The notes below the pieces were generated by a model. That model searched no databases. It was not told the origin of the DNA and saw nothing but the letters and a program-made list of their open reading frames with translations. A DNA stretch of 64,000 bases, from assembly GCA_011800155.1 (NCBI GenBank), contig CM022371.1, positions 620,001 to 684,000 of the forward strand, in the 5' to 3' direction. The translations under genes were made by a program, and so were the position numbers. This document shows, in pieces, positions 23,395 through 36,500 of this stretch; position 1 is the first letter of the stretch, and each line of letters opens with the position of its first letter. The stretch is from Flammulina velutipes (Eukaryota > Basidiomycota > Agaricomycetes > Agaricales > Physalacriaceae).

Positions 23395-25623
23395 ATGATG
23401 TCAAGAAAACAAAAACGAAAGGCTGGTAAGATAAACAGTACAGTCAAGGTCGGCTGTGCTACATCTTCGTCCCCACGACACCAACACATCCCTGATCATG
23501 ATATCGCGTCAACTTCGACGATGACAGGTAAACAGTCATCCGCCTCTGTTCCATCAACTCCCAACACTGAGGACACGACGGCACCAATGCGAGTCTATGT
23601 TTTATCGGTCCTCCTTTATGCAATGCAGCATCGCAAATTGCGACCTACTACCAAAGGACTCTGCCCCTCCGATTCCGCTCAGAATAGTGACTCCTATATT
23701 GTGAGGCAAACACTCAATGAGATCGCTACCTTGCTGTCTCGCGGGATACCAGACGAAACTTCTCGCACCATTGCGGTCGTTGCTGGCCCTCTGACAGTGC
23801 ACGGAATTGCCATTCATGTGGTTAGATCAAAGTGAGTTAAATTCTTGGTAACAGTTATATTTCTCATTTCTCTCTCATTCAAGTCCGCCCACCCCCGAGA
23901 TACCCCCGACCATCTCTGCCTCCACGTCAAGACCTTCAGAAGAAATGACCACCCCCTCGACGTCACAAACTGCAGACACCAATGACCTCCTGACATCGTT
24001 CCCGACGTTGTTTTCTTCCGGTGATCCCTCAGAAAATGGCGTACGGGACAAGGAAAATGTGCATTTCTTAAGGGTTTCAAATCGCACAGAAACAAAGGAC
24101 CCCAAGCTTTTTCAGGACACTGTCGTCAAGGCGAACAGAAAGTATACGGACCTATTTAGGGAAACGCCAGTACCGTAAGTCTTCTCGTTGTTAGTGTTGG
24201 ATTCTTGATAACATTTCTTCAGTTTCCGCCCGGCATCGTCTTATAGCTTCGACAAATTCACCCAAGTGTTCTTTAGGGTGTTTAAAGCAGCGGCGGAGTA
24301 TGATTTGCCCCTCACTGCGGCTGCGTTTTGTATGTCCCAGTGTGCGGCGAAGGTCAAGATGCGCTGCCGTGCCGTATGTAACATCTACACGAAGGACGAT
24401 GCACTGAAGATGTGGCGACCTACGGAGAGCGAGATCATCGAACGATCTAATGTTGCTACGTATGTCCGTTCGACCTTCTTCTGTGCCGAGACTTAGCAAA
24501 TTCTCCTAGGTCCGATCCCATTGTGCAGCACCAGCTCAAGGAACATGGAGTTAAGAGCGGAACAATCCTGGAAACGCAACTCTTCCCTTTCAGCAAGGAG
24601 AATGCTCATCACTGGCTTGATACACTCTTGGGTCTCATGGCGCTGCTTTGTACCTCCGTCGACAATCTGGTTTCGACGCATTCTCAACGAAATGTCCTGG
24701 ATGCTACCTTTAATTCGACGGCTCTAAATCGATTCCTCTCCCTCATTCCCCTTTCGTTCTGGACCCCCAGTCTGGACATAGCCTTGTCCAACGTTCTGAC
24801 GCCAGAGTTATTTGAAATTGAGGTGGCGGAATTCACTGAGACTTGGGTGCCTTCCCAAGGTGGTCGACGCCCCGGGCCACCCAGGGATCAGCGGGCTTGT
24901 TTGATATTCTTTGGTTCAGTCGACTCCCTTACCGCTTGGACGACATCAGCGATGTCACTTGCGACCTCCCGCTTTGCAAAGAGTTCGATGCGTCTCGACT
25001 ACACTCTCCTTGACCTACCCCACCATCCGCCTCAGATCGACCTATCCAGTATACCCGGGATGATTAAAGGGTTTGTAAAGACCTTGGGTTCCCATGCAGA
25101 TGAAATCCAGATGACCTTGCAGAAAATCTGGGAAGAAAACTTTCAACCTGACCAAATATCCGGGAGCTGTCACTGCGAAGCAGGCATAATGGCCAGCACT
25201 GTTATCGTCGCGACAGAGGTATGTCAACATGAAGTCAACCACTTAATCACCCTAATTCTTGTCGCCCAGGATGCCCCGTTTATCATTGGTGTAGCCAAGA
25301 AGTCATGCCCATTCTGTTGGATGCTTAGTGAATCATTGGCCAAGGTTCGGCACAAGCATTTCAAGTTGCCTGGTGCGCACAATCTCTTCTTTCCATGGCA
25401 TCCCCCACCACTGCCTTTAGAAGTTCTCCTAGACTTGGAGAAGAAGGCTTTACAGCATCTTTTGGGTATGATAAGGATAGAGAGAGGTATTTGTGAAACA
25501 AGCACGAATTCACCGGCCACAAGTCATACAGAGGATCCTTCGGGTGAAGTTGGTCAGAAGGCAGAGCGTGCCATGATGTTAGAGATGGTTCGTCGTACTG
25601 CGGAATGGGCTTCTAATAGTTGA
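23395..25623 (+). CDS. OTT_1508-like deaminase-family protein
   Basis: Multi-exon gene, ATG 23395 (MMSRKQKRKAGKINSTVK). A Ser/Thr-rich N-terminus leads to YVLSVLLYAMQHRKLRPTTK, then a central helical region. Introns are at about 23833-23882, 24176-24222, 24460-24510 and 25219-25269. The key motifs are GSCHCEAGIMAS (HxE-type, near 25164-25199) and GVAKKSCPFCWMLSESL (CxxC-type, near 25294-25340). Together they form the zinc site of the cytidine-deaminase fold, and the arrangement matches the OTT_1508-like deaminases expanded in agaricomycetes. The C-terminus is MVRRTAEWASNS. No lesion seen. Substrate and role are unknown; nucleic-acid modification is only a family-level guess. Confidence 0.7.
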
Positions 25624-26348
25624 TTTAGTATTGTCAACGACCAAGCATATCATTTCTCAATGCGTAATTCGTGCACGCTGAACGTTGAACATTGAACTCT
25701 CAAAATCCCGTGAAACCAGGGCACTCAGCACTCTAGATGACGACGCAATAGAGGTCGGCATCCATTTGCTGCAGGTAACGGCACAAGAACCGAGGTCTGC
25801 TGGCTGCAAAAAGATGAATATGAGCTCCAGTACCGCTGTTATCATAGGGGCGGTGTTGGAGAAGGACGTGGAAAATAAACTCGATCATCTCCTGGATTTA
25901 GTTTGAGAGCTGGGTGGAATGTTAACTTGTTTACAAAGGTCATAAAAGGATGGAACACACTGGAGTCAAGCCAAGATGCTAAGCGCTGAGAACATCATCG
26001 GGTAGGCGACTCAGATTGACCTGAAGACTGGGACCCTTGACCTTGAACTCATCTATCTAAAAAGGAAAAGAATGGATAGGAAAATGAGTAATTTACAGGA
26101 GGATCCATACCACTGTCACTGAAACGATGATGATGATGATGATAGATGGCAAAACTGGCAGTGAAATTGGAGGCTCCTTTGCGCCAATGCACAAGAAAAT
26201 ATCGACAACAGAAGTCGTATCGGCCGCCAAGTGCTCTGGCATTATTCTAGACGAGGGATTGTCACGCAAACAGGTACGTAGACACCAGAAAGAGCAAATG
26301 GCCGCGCGCAGACTGAGGGTTCAAGATGATTAGATGCAACTAGATAGA
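25624..26348. other. Intergenic, decayed sequence
   Basis: No supported gene. A minus-strand frame (25657-25845) has a weak F-box-like start (LELIFIFLQPADLGSCAVTC) but nothing after it. A GAT trinucleotide run lies at about 26126-26143. Confidence 0.35.
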
Positions 26349-27028
26349 TTAGATCTTCCCGCGATGGAGGTTGAGAATTATCTCGCGACCAGTGTTCACC
26401 GAGGTGTGGTATAACGTAGGGAAATCTAATGTCGAACTAAGACCGTCCGCAAATCCGAAAGGAAGCATCAATGGGATCCATCCTACAGGCTAAGTGAGTA
26501 ACTGTGTCAACCCAAGTGAAAAAAGGCTTACCGCGAGCATACTCCAGCGTGCAGCAGCCTTCGTGCATCTTGTACTGCTTAGTTCCCCAGGGTAGGTGGT
26601 GTACAGATCCAGCAGGATATGTCCTTCCGTACCAAGTGGGGTACCAAAGATGATGAGGTATTCAGTGATACTTACTGGCATGGATAATATGCATGGCGCC
26701 CATGTCAATGGCCCTTCCGGCGTTGTTAGACACCCACTCGGAGCTGTCGGTGTTGAAGCGGGCCACCTCGAAAGGATATGTTGCGGTGAGGTTCAAGTTG
26801 GCGACGATGTGTTCAATCATGCCTGCGGGGTCGTGGGTGACGCGGCGATGGCACTCTCTGCTAGTTCGTGCAGTTCCGTTGGATCCATGACATACCACCT
26901 ATCCTGTTGAACGGTAAGCAAAAAGAAGAGGGAACAGCAGGCCACTGACCTTGATAGTATCCAGGTAGCCACATAGAGAGAAGAACAAGCCCAAGAAGAG
27001 GAATCGAGTCGCCCACTTTGCGAAGCAT
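26349..27028 (-). pseudogene. ERG2: Sterol C-8 isomerase (ERG2) pseudogene
   Basis: ERG2 moves the C8 double bond to C7 in ergosterol synthesis in the ER; the family also includes the sigma-1 receptor. Here MLRKVGDSIPLLGLVLLSMW gives the N-terminal membrane segment, then after an intron DRWYVMDPTELHELAESAIA, then EWVSNNAGRAIDMGAMHII. A 4 bp duplication (TACT twice at 26669-26676) shifts the frame just before TEYLIIFGTPLGTEGH. Next, about 35 codons that should include the conserved acidic/His region are missing (junction about 26615-26621), and the sequence resumes with GSVHHLPWGTKQYKMHEG. A last exon, [20 protein letters not shown], ends in TAA at 26349-26351. Two independent lesions make it non-functional. 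Confidence 0.8.
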
Positions 27029-27801
27029 GACTTTTCCGTTGTTTTTGGTGAACCCGACGAGGATGTTTTTTTCTGTGACTTGGAGTAGCTCAGAACGCAC
27101 AGTGTGCCATGATTCTAGAGATGATTGCTCTTCTATGGCTGTCCTGGGTGGACAATATTATGGTTTTTGTTTCTAGTGTATTTTCGGCCAGAGTGCACAA
27201 TTTTTGTGCTCGTCGTGCGATAATTTTAGCCATCATCACCTTATTTTCATCGGTCCGACAAACTCTTGGCATTGATCACAAGATTTTTAGCGCCTCACGT
27301 TCAAAATTTTATTAACGATGTGTAATTTTTCAATGCAACAAAACAATGAGGCCAGAGCCAATTACGTGTACAAGTGCTGAAAAAGCGAACCACACTGTCT
27401 AAAATTGAAAGCTAGGACTATTCATTCGTACAGTATTTCACATCAACACCCAAAATGCTAGGACAAAGCCACAATTGTATACACTTTCAGCTTGAGCCCC
27501 ATAAAAATTGAGACATCAACGATGTTCTCAAGACAATACGTAAAGTTAATCGACAAATTTTGTTCAACCGACAAAAACGAGGCTACTCCCGACTGACTTG
27601 AGACACCTCGCTTAAAGTGGCGGAATCTAGACGGAACCATTGGCGTAAAAAAAATGACCTATGTGCAGCGTGGCAGTGCCACCTACACAGTATTTAAGGA
27701 GCTCTCTCAAGTGAGTTCTTCATTATTCCCGCATTCTCTTTCTTTTTACTTCTCACCTTTGTCACTCGTTTTTGCTGCCAATTTGTTCGTGTCATCGTGT
27801 T
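27029..27801. other. Intergenic region, A/T-rich
   Basis: 773 bp with no supported gene. Around 27170-27460 it is A/T-rich. The end is the promoter and leader of the HECT-like gene. Confidence 0.4.
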
Positions 27802-30800
27802 ATGTCGGACCAGCATTCTCTGCCGGCTCTACCTGCCCGGGGTGGGTTCTCCCTAGCACGATGTCCAAACTACCAAGGCGTGAGTTTTGAATTCATTATT
27901 AGTCTTGGATGATATTGACTTATTGATCTTAGACTGCCTACCTGGTCGATGATCGCTGCGCTGGTTGTCACCATATCTATCGGCATCATCGTCTTATAAC
28001 GTGTGTTCTATACTACTCGAGTTTCATTTTTCTAACATCTGCAACTAGCCCAACTGTACCCGCAGACGGTGATTCATCACCTGTGGTTGCCTTTGTTCCA
28101 TCTCCAGAATCGACCAGTACCTCACTCGCTGTATCGTCTTCTATTCCCGCCTCCCAGCCTCCACCACCACCCGCTCGTATCAACAGTCCCAGTACTGAAG
28201 TTCATGCATGGCAGAATCCCTTCTCTCCTGCAGGTCCTGTTACTCGTGCAGGTACAAATTCTCGTCGGCGTGCTGCTTCTCAGCGGAATGGTACCAGCCG
28301 TACTGGAGTTACTACCGGAGTTGCAACTTATCAAGGGCTTAGCGCCACTACTGTCAACGTCATCATTCGCATCTACATCCTTCCTGGTCCTTCAGTATGT
28401 CTAAGTTTATCTGCCTTTTCTAATTCTGCTCATCATTACCTAGTATCGTAGTGCACTGCTTGAATATCCACCATTCGTGCCTGCAGTTCCCGTCGAGTTG
28501 AACCAACAGAAGTTGGGAACAATCGTTAGGCGAATGCACTTCCATGAGCTTGTCGTGGAGATCACAATTCCATCTACCAGCACTGCAAACACGATCTACA
28601 CTGCGGTGACCAATGCAGTTCAAAGTCACTGTACGTCCAAGGAGCTCTTTTTCCCGACTTCTCTTGATCCCTCCGATACGACTGTCACTTGGTTATTTCT
28701 CAACCCTGGCCATTCCAATACTCGAACTGGATCTGCAATGCGCAAGATGAAGCCTGACCTGGCATTTGACAATCCAGCTCATTGGACATTTGCTGAGCTT
28801 GGAAAGGTTTCGCGCAAGTTGACCTTGACTCTTCCTCGAGGTACACGAGCTGCCAACTACAATATATGGCTTGGTGCACTCATTATTCTTACTCATGATA
28901 AAATGACTTACACACTCTGCTAGGACCACGATTTGGGCTTCTAACAAAGCAGCGACATCCATGCATACTAGTTCGCATCCTTTTCCAAACTGACGAGAAC
29001 TCAAATGTTGTTGCCGAGCCGGGTCCTCGCGAGTGTCTCCCTGCCTGCCCATCTACTTCCCTTCAGCATGTTACAGCAACAGAAGGTGCTCATGCAGAGG
29101 AAGTCGTTGCTGATTCTGAGGATGAGGTATGACTCTTCTTCTACGGTATATCACTTTCTAACTGGTTTTAGGTCGATACAGAATTGCTGCCACCTCCTTC
29201 TCAACGTCGCCGACTTTCAGTCAGGCGTGACTCTCTATCGGAGGGGTTGTCCTTCATTGGTCGACCACCAACTCCAGAGCCTTTTCCTCAACCGATACGG
29301 ACTGCAGCGCAGTTTTTCACTCGCGTTCAGCCACTACTTCCTTCGTTGGCACCTACCAGAGTCCCTCGCATTCTACTCAACATTGAGTCCGATGTGTCCA
29401 TGTCTGATGTCTATGATGACTTCATGGCATTCATTTCGTGCAAGATTTCTGGAGGAGAACCTCCTATTAGCCCATATTTGATTATCCGAGGCAGAGAGCT
29501 TCCACTCGCATATTGGCTCAATCCGCAGGACATCAGGGTGAAATAGTATGTTTCGTCTTTATTTTTGTTTCTTTTCTAAGCTCATCAAATTCTAGTGGCA
29601 ATGGAATTGGCAATGGCCCCAAGGTCCAGTTCTTTTCAGGACTATTTCCCTATCTGGTCACTCAGAACATTTTCTGGGAACCTGTCGTGGGTGATATGTT
29701 TGCCCTCCGTACTGATATTGCCCCCAGTCCTGCACGTCTCGAATATTGTGCGGCTGTTGGTGCTGCTCTCGCCATTTGTACTCAGGTTCTGGAACACTTT
29801 CCACTCGGTATATCGCCAGCCTTCATTCAAGCAACACATGGTGGCCTCAAATCCCTTGACAACACCGAGTGGATTGCATCATTGTCACCTTCCTTCGCTG
29901 AAATTCTACGCCTTTGGCCTGTGGATGAACCACCGAGTTCAACCTTGGGTACTCCGGCTCAACGTCTTGAACTTGTTTCACGTCTCTCTGAAGGAACGAC
30001 TTTAAGTGTAAGTCTTTAATTGCACCATTCAGCATCTTAGTAATACTCTGTTTAGATTGCCAGTCTTCAATCAGTACCCCCATCTGAGGTCAAGGATGCC
30101 CGATTGTGTTTCCTTTGTCGCAATCTTATTGGTGCGCCACATCACCTCATCTGGAAATGCAGCATTATTGTTACTGCATTTCGTCGAGGATACTCGATTC
30201 CCCTTTATGAGACACCAATTACGTGGCGTCAGGTATGTTACCATGTTTACAATCAGTAGCTATACTAATTCTATTTTTTCCTAGGCGCTTGGTCCGGGGA
30301 AAGCACTTTCTCTCTCATGACTTCTCTTACACCGAATATCATTTCGTCGGTGGAAAACGTTCTAAACAGGATGAGCTGGCGCAGCGAAGTTAATGATCTT
30401 CTCAGCACATACGAGCTTCGGTTCAAGGAGCTCTTCGAACAGTATCTCCATGGTACCGGCTGTCCCGATGCATCAATCTTTCGTGATGGTCTACCGGAGG
30501 AAGACTGGATGAAGATGTCACAGGATGTGCTTTTGCGTGCAAGATGCTTTGTGGAATTTATCTCTGGCACATCAGTTCTTTGCCACGAGTCTGAAACGTA
30601 CAATGTATGTGTTTCTATAATGCCTACATGATTATCTCTAACCTTTTCTCTAGATGGAGTTCATTCGAGTATGCTGCCCTCTATATGTGCTATTATATTA
30701 CTGACCTGTCTGATAGTCAACAGATGAAGACGATAGAAGCATTCGCTATAACCGCGCGTCTGTTTGCACCAAGACTATCATGATCGCCTTGGGTCAGGCA

Positions 30801-30920
30801 TGGAAGAATGTGCTTGACAGCAGTGCTACTTCTTCAGCAACGACGCCACAATTTGATGTTATCTTTCACGCACTCATTGTCAACTTTGCCGATGTTCCCG
30901 AGGGCTATAACACCTTGTAA
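27802..30920 (+). CDS. HECT-like domain protein with N-terminal Cys/His motif
   Basis: Large multi-exon gene. The start MSDQHSLPALPARGGFSLAR at 27802 splices to YLVDDRCAGCHHIYRHHRL, so CP...CAGCHH may bind zinc. A Ser/Pro-rich linker follows. The C-terminal half resembles the divergent HECT-type proteins of agaricomycetes: GNGIGNGPKVQFFSGLFPYL, then EPVVGDMFALRTDIAPSPAR, then EYCAAVGAALAICTQVLEHF with PLGISPAF (N-lobe-like), and RCFVEFISGTSVLCHESETY plus NRASVCTKTIMIAL (C-lobe-like). The Cys in SVC is the candidate thioester residue where true HECT ligases have TC. The end YNTL has TAA at 30918-30920. One splice (near 30232-30285) does not keep frame in my reading, so either my border is wrong or there is a lesion. 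Ubiquitin ligase activity is inference. Confidence 0.5.
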
Positions 30921-31135
30921 CGCTAATGTTTATATGATTCATGGAAACTACATACAACTGTTGACTTCTATTTACTCCTACGATCTTTTTAACGATACGG
31001 TACATAACTCTTCGTCTTCTGTATCTCAGAGTTTCAGAGCTTATGATACCCATACAACACTCATCGTTATTTGATAATGCGCAACAACATACTTGACTGT
31101 TCAAAGACTGACTACAGGCATAATAGTCTACGACT

Positions 31136-33320
31136 CTATGTGCAAGTATAAATGTAATCACTATCGTAGTCTTCTTCCGCAGATGGCGCCTCACTATCCC
31201 TTTCACCAGCTGCATTGTAAAAGGCCGGAATGGGATGAGGTCGGTAGAAGGATATATTGGTAGTAATAGACCAGTTGCGCTCTCCAGAAGGAAGTGCACT
31301 GAAAGATGAAAAGCGAGTATCAATAAGAAGCAACATGGCTTTCATGATAGCCTTGTGGGCAGCAAGCTGCGACCACCAGCGTCGGATAGGTTCTGGGCAA
31401 GTGTCAAGCTTGTATCTTCTTGGAGATAAGTATTGACTAACAAACTCATAGACAATCACTCACGCGGGGGAATTAGTGTCTTCCTCCAATGCCACAAAGT
31501 TCTGTTCGATAAGTTCTTCATTGAAAGGGAAGGTGTTGCATCGCGCATAAATTTCCCAAAGGCGGTCATCCTCGCATGGGTAAGTTTGATAGTCGTCGCC
31601 GGGAACACCAAGAAGGTTATGGGGAGGTGAAATGGGTGTGTATCCACCAATATCAAAGCGCCGATGACGAAGACGATAATGAATAGCCTACAGAACGGTA
31701 AGATTATGAAAATACGATTACTATCACTCACCTGTCTTTCAGTATTGCCCAGTGTTACTCCTAGATCCTGGAAAAATGCATCGACACTGTTGAAGAATTG
31801 GGTCATGCGTCTTTGACCCTCAGACGCAGCTGTTTGGTAACGAGGGAAAAGGAGCTCGACGATCTTCAGTGGGATAAAGTCCATATGGACTCGCAGATAT
31901 GCGCTGAAGTTAGATGTTGGATCGTTAGTGAGCATGTCCTGTGCGTCACGATGATCAGAGGGTGGGTAGTGTGTTTTTGACAGAGGTAGAGCTTTTGCAG
32001 GAGAAACGACTCTGAACATGATGGTATGAGGGAAGCAGGTACTATCTTCTCACGCACGGATCATCACTAACTATTTCGGATTTTTCACCGACTTCGTTTA
32101 AAAGATCCAGAATCTTGCAATAAAGCTAAAAGAATCAAAGAACCCTGTTAAATAATGTGTATCTGCAGGAGCTTGTGTAGGTCGGGATCTGAGCACCCGT
32201 TCACGACGGATTCATTCAGATCAAAATTATCTGGCAAAGGGGAGCGAGGCAAGGGAACCTCGTCAATGAGCAGCAGCCCAGGTGTGGGAGAGTGGTCAAA
32301 ACAAAACACATCTGAGGGGAAGTTGGAATGCTCCGTACAATCCGCAAAATCATTTCCGTTGAATACTTCCTGGAGACGGGAAAAGTTGTGTGACAGGTCC
32401 GAGTGGCCCTAGAGCGATGATATTGCAATATCATCATCAAAGGGGAGGTCATGCGTGCTCACGGTACCCAGAGAAGGGCCTGCTCTGGCTGCGTAGGGCT
32501 GGGAATCCTAGTATCCGATAACTCTGAAAGCAGAGACAATAGTTGGGTATCGTCGGCGGCAGACACAGAGGAAGACGATATGCCGAGAGTGGATATAAGG
32601 ATGGGCCCGTGTGCAGAGAGGCGTGAGCGCCTAGGGAAGGGGATAGCATCTGTGTGTTGGCACAAGAAGGGGAGTCAGGTGTCAGACATAAAGGACTGTC
32701 TGTTGGGGGCAAAGCGAGCATCACAGTGGGAAGAGTCTGTGGGGGAGAAGAGGGGAAGTTCAAAGGCACCATTAATCCTCAAGACCAGAGAGTCGAGGAT
32801 GCCACCGTACATGGAGTCACATTGGGGTAATCCGGGGAGGGGAATGATGACCTTGAGCACCGTGTCTGAATGTGGTGGCGAGAGGTAGACATTCTGAAGG
32901 TTTTCGCAAGATGAATGGTGAGGAAAATGAGAACAGGATGAAGCAGGCGTAAAAGTACACAAAAATCCGAAGAGATCAGAAGGAGAATATGAATGAGATG
33001 GTTGAGAAATGGATAGATATGGCTCCTCAGAGGAGAAGCGTCTGGGTAAAGTCGGCAGCATCGTACAAATCAATGTCGTCTGGTCTGCACCGTTGGCATC
33101 AGTAACATTGATTAAGAAACAATTAGCGAAAGAATAGAATGACAAGTGAAACGTACCTATCGTCCAAGTGTGCAACACTAGCCTCGTCGGTATACCGACG
33201 AGCCGTTCGCCAGAGCGGCATTGGCTGTTTCGCGCCAAGATTGTCCAGTGGCAATGAATATCTATATAGTGCTCCTAAGGTCCTTGTTGGCTGATTGCGT
33301 AGACTGAGGCGGAGAACCAA
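31136..33320 (-). CDS. Unrecognised multi-exon protein
   Basis: Minus-strand gene converging on the HECT-like gene. Candidate start MVLRLSLRNQPTRTLGALYR (33320); an intron at about 33105-33176 joins LDDR to PDDIDLYDAADFTQTLL. A middle part (32450-33000) is Ser/Pro/Leu-rich with several open frames, so its exons are uncertain. The 3' part is clearer: FSAYLRVHMDFIPLKIVELL, TQFFNSVDAFFQDLGVTLGN, then AIHYRLRHRRFDIGGYTPIS and PEPIRRWWSQLAAHKAIMKA, ending in an acidic DYDSDYIYTCT. No domain recognised. Its 3' end is only about 215 bp from the HECT-like stop. Confidence 0.4.
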
Positions 33321-33507
33321 TGATGGTCGTACTGGATTTGACGAAACCCCTTGCTGGTGTCTTTTCGGTGAGAGACTACAAAATCATTAGCACACGATGA
33401 AGGTAGGGAGACATACCTTAGTTGTCTATGTATTATTTGAAGAGTCTACGTTTCCATGAGTGAAGCATGGACCATAGGTTATACTTGTAGTTGGTGCAAG
33501 CAAATAT

Positions 33508-33590
33508 CAGGGTCAGTCGGTCGCATCAGCGACTGGCTTGGGCCAGTCGCTGATGGCGACTGGTGAGTTCCGGCAATTGCCGCTTCATCT
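33508..33590 (+). repeat. Hairpin element, copy A
   Basis: Contains a perfect 13 bp stem (ATCAGCGACTGGC at 33525-33537, partner at 33542-33554) with a 4 nt loop, then the palindrome CGGCAATTGCCG at 33571-33582. The whole block, starting AGGGTCAGTCGGTCGC and ending TTCATCTT, recurs at 59921-60001 in the same orientation. It sits between the minus-strand gene and the chitin synthase start. Confidence 0.8.
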
Positions 33591-33595
33591 TTGCA

Positions 33596-36500
33596 ATGAA
33601 AGCGTTCAGGTAAGTTTCAGCATTTCGTTCGTTCTAGTCTAATCTCAAGAATCACATTAGCCCAAAATCAAGCCATCCATTGACTCTACTGCAAAGACGG
33701 ATGCCGCCGCTGCAAAGAGACTGTATCGTCACCAGGAGCTGCCACCATCTATCCCTCGAACGATGCTGTCCTCAATGTCCTCCACTCTCCCTTCAAAGCA
33801 GACCTTCCATACACTCGCATTGGCGCCTCGCATCTTGTCGTCGTCAATCCCTACAAAACCCTCGCCAACGTCAACAACATCAGCGCAAAGGAATATGAAG
33901 ACCGTTGCTACAAGGACACGAGCGTGCTGATGACAGTCGACACCTCCAAGCCTCTGCAGCCGCATCTGTACGAGCTGGCGGCCAAGATGTATCTCATGAT
34001 GAGGAGAAGAACAGAAAGCCAGGCGCTTTTGTCGCGGTACGTCGCCTGTCGCTGACATCTTTTCCCATCTGACGCATATACCCAGAGGTATCACTGGCTC
34101 AGGCAAGTTATCGAGCATCCACCTCGTCATCAACCAGATCCTCCATCTGTCCAGCCATTCAAACAAGGAGGCAAAACTGGCAGAGCAAATCAAGGCTGTC
34201 GGCACTGTGCTCGATGTTTTTGGCAACGCAAAGACACTCATGTCCCCCAACGCATCCAGGCATGTCCGCTACCTCGAGCTGCACTTTACAGAGCGCAGCC
34301 GTATTACTGGCGCAAAGGTCCTCGCGTTTGGTCTCGACAAGTCCCGACTAAACCGCCTCACCACCGAGCAGCATTCTTACCATATTTTCTACCAAATCCT
34401 CGCTGGCGCTACAACAACGGACCGCAACAACCTCAATATTGAAGACAAGACAGATTATGCACTCCTCACGTCTTCAGGTTGCTACCGTCTTCCTTCTGGT
34501 CCTTTTAGCGACGATTTCATCGCCATGGGCGAACTCCGCATAGCCATGCGTTCACTTGGCTTCAAGCCCAAGGCATTGTCTTCCACATTCACCCTCATCG
34601 TCGCCATTCTCGAACTCGGCAACCTCCAATTCGTCGACGGCGATCAGCACGACTTTGCTGCCTATATTTCCAATGCCCCCGTCCTCGATCACGCATCACG
34701 CCTTCTCAGCGTGTCGCCAGAGGAGCTCAGTCAGACGTTGATGAACAAGACCAGCTACGTTCGAAAGGAGCTCTACACCGTCCTACTCAACGCCGAGCAG
34801 AGTTCGGCTCAGCGGGACAGTTTTGTCCGCGACCTTTACGCCATCCTCTTTGCTTTCGTTGTCGAGACAATCAATCACAAGCTCGTTCCTACCGCAAATG
34901 ACGCTCCCCCAGCATCCCAAATCCTCATCCTCGATCAACCAGGCTTCCAATCTCGTGCACCCACTGGCGCAGGCCTGTCTGGAATCGCCCCACTTATTTC
35001 GGCCAACAGTCAAAATAGCTTCGACGAATTCTGACGTGCAACGTCACGTCTTCGAAGACTCTATTGGCTACAACAGCCAGATCGTCGCTGATGTCATCGT
35101 CCTTCCATCGGTTGCGACTATGGACAACTCAGCCTGTGTCGAGTTGCTGAGAGGCTCCCAGGTTGACCAAAAGGTTCAACGAAAACCAGGCGGACTTTTG
35201 GGCGTCTTCTACAAGGCGTGCTCGTCGTTCAAGTCGGGCAAGGGCAGTGACCAGCGGAACGAGGACATGTTGCAGGACGTCGCCACCAAATTCGGTGTCC
35301 ACGCTTCGTTTGTCTCTAGCCCCATCGTTGGAGGAGCGGCGGATCGGACGCTATTCGGCATCAACCACTACGCCGGTCAATGTTCGTATGACGTGTCCCA
35401 CTTCATCGAGAAGGACGCAGATTTGCTCGACTCTGCCTTCGTGCCACTACTCCGTAATTCGGGCGAGGGTTTCATTGCGAAGCTGTTCTCCGGGCCATCA
35501 CTCGCTGCAGAGAAGCACCATCGCGACGAGAACATAGTCGTCCAAGCCCAAGTGTCCTCCCTTCCTCTTCGTTCTGCTACGGTCATCTTCTCGTTTGGCG
35601 CCGTGGCAGAAGAAGTTCCTGAACTCGATCGCCAGAAGACCTATCCCGTCACCACCCAACTCAACTTTGCCCTCTCGACCCTTTTAGCGACACTAGACCA
35701 TGCCCACCATTGGACTCTTTCCTGCGTACGACCGAACGACTCCGGTTCGTCCAACTCGTTCGACAAACGGCGCGTGAAAGCACAAATTCGTGCTCTCCTT
35801 TTACCTGATATGGCGTCTCGACGTAGCATCGAGTATGTCGCCGATTACAAGGTCACAGACTTTTGTGATCGCTATGTACCGACCATGCAAGGCTCAGAAT
35901 CGGAGAGGATCACGCAATGCGCTCGCGCAAACGGCTGGAAAGAGGGAGTCGATTTCGCTCTGGGTCACCGTATGATCTAGCCGTCGTACAACACCTGGAA
36001 GTCCATCGAGGATCCTTTGCGGGCACATGAGAAGGATGTTAGGAAGATGATGGCGGATGGTGGCATGGCAGAGGACGATGCCGACAGCGCAGAGGGTGTC
36101 TTCGACAGGAACGACAATGAGACGGACTACAGTCATGGCGGAGGGACGGCAGGCGAAGGGGCGGACGAGCTGTTACCGCGATCGGCTGCTGGCATCAGTC
36201 CCGGTGCACAATATGGACAAGGCAGTCTCGCAACACCCACTCCGCAGGTTGCAGCAAGAGGCCTTGGCCAGCAGGAGCAGGGATGGAATTCTTCTCAATG
36301 GGATGTCAAGGGGAGCCAGCACGACGATACGCCGGCGTATTCTGCTAGTAAGTTCATTTTCATGCGTTTTGGTCATGTCATTGATTTTTTGTAGTCGGGA
36401 AAGAATCCACTACCGGGCTTGTCGTCAAGGAAGCTCCCAACGCCGTCGAAGACGTTCCTACTACGCGCAGTCATCGCTGGTGGTTGTTCCTCGTCACCCT

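Noticed and set aside
25657..25845. Minus-strand frame with weak F-box-like start
   Set aside because: Only about 20 residues resemble an F-box and nothing follows; too little to call a gene.
26126..26148. GAT trinucleotide run
   Set aside because: Simple microsatellite; no link to a gene.
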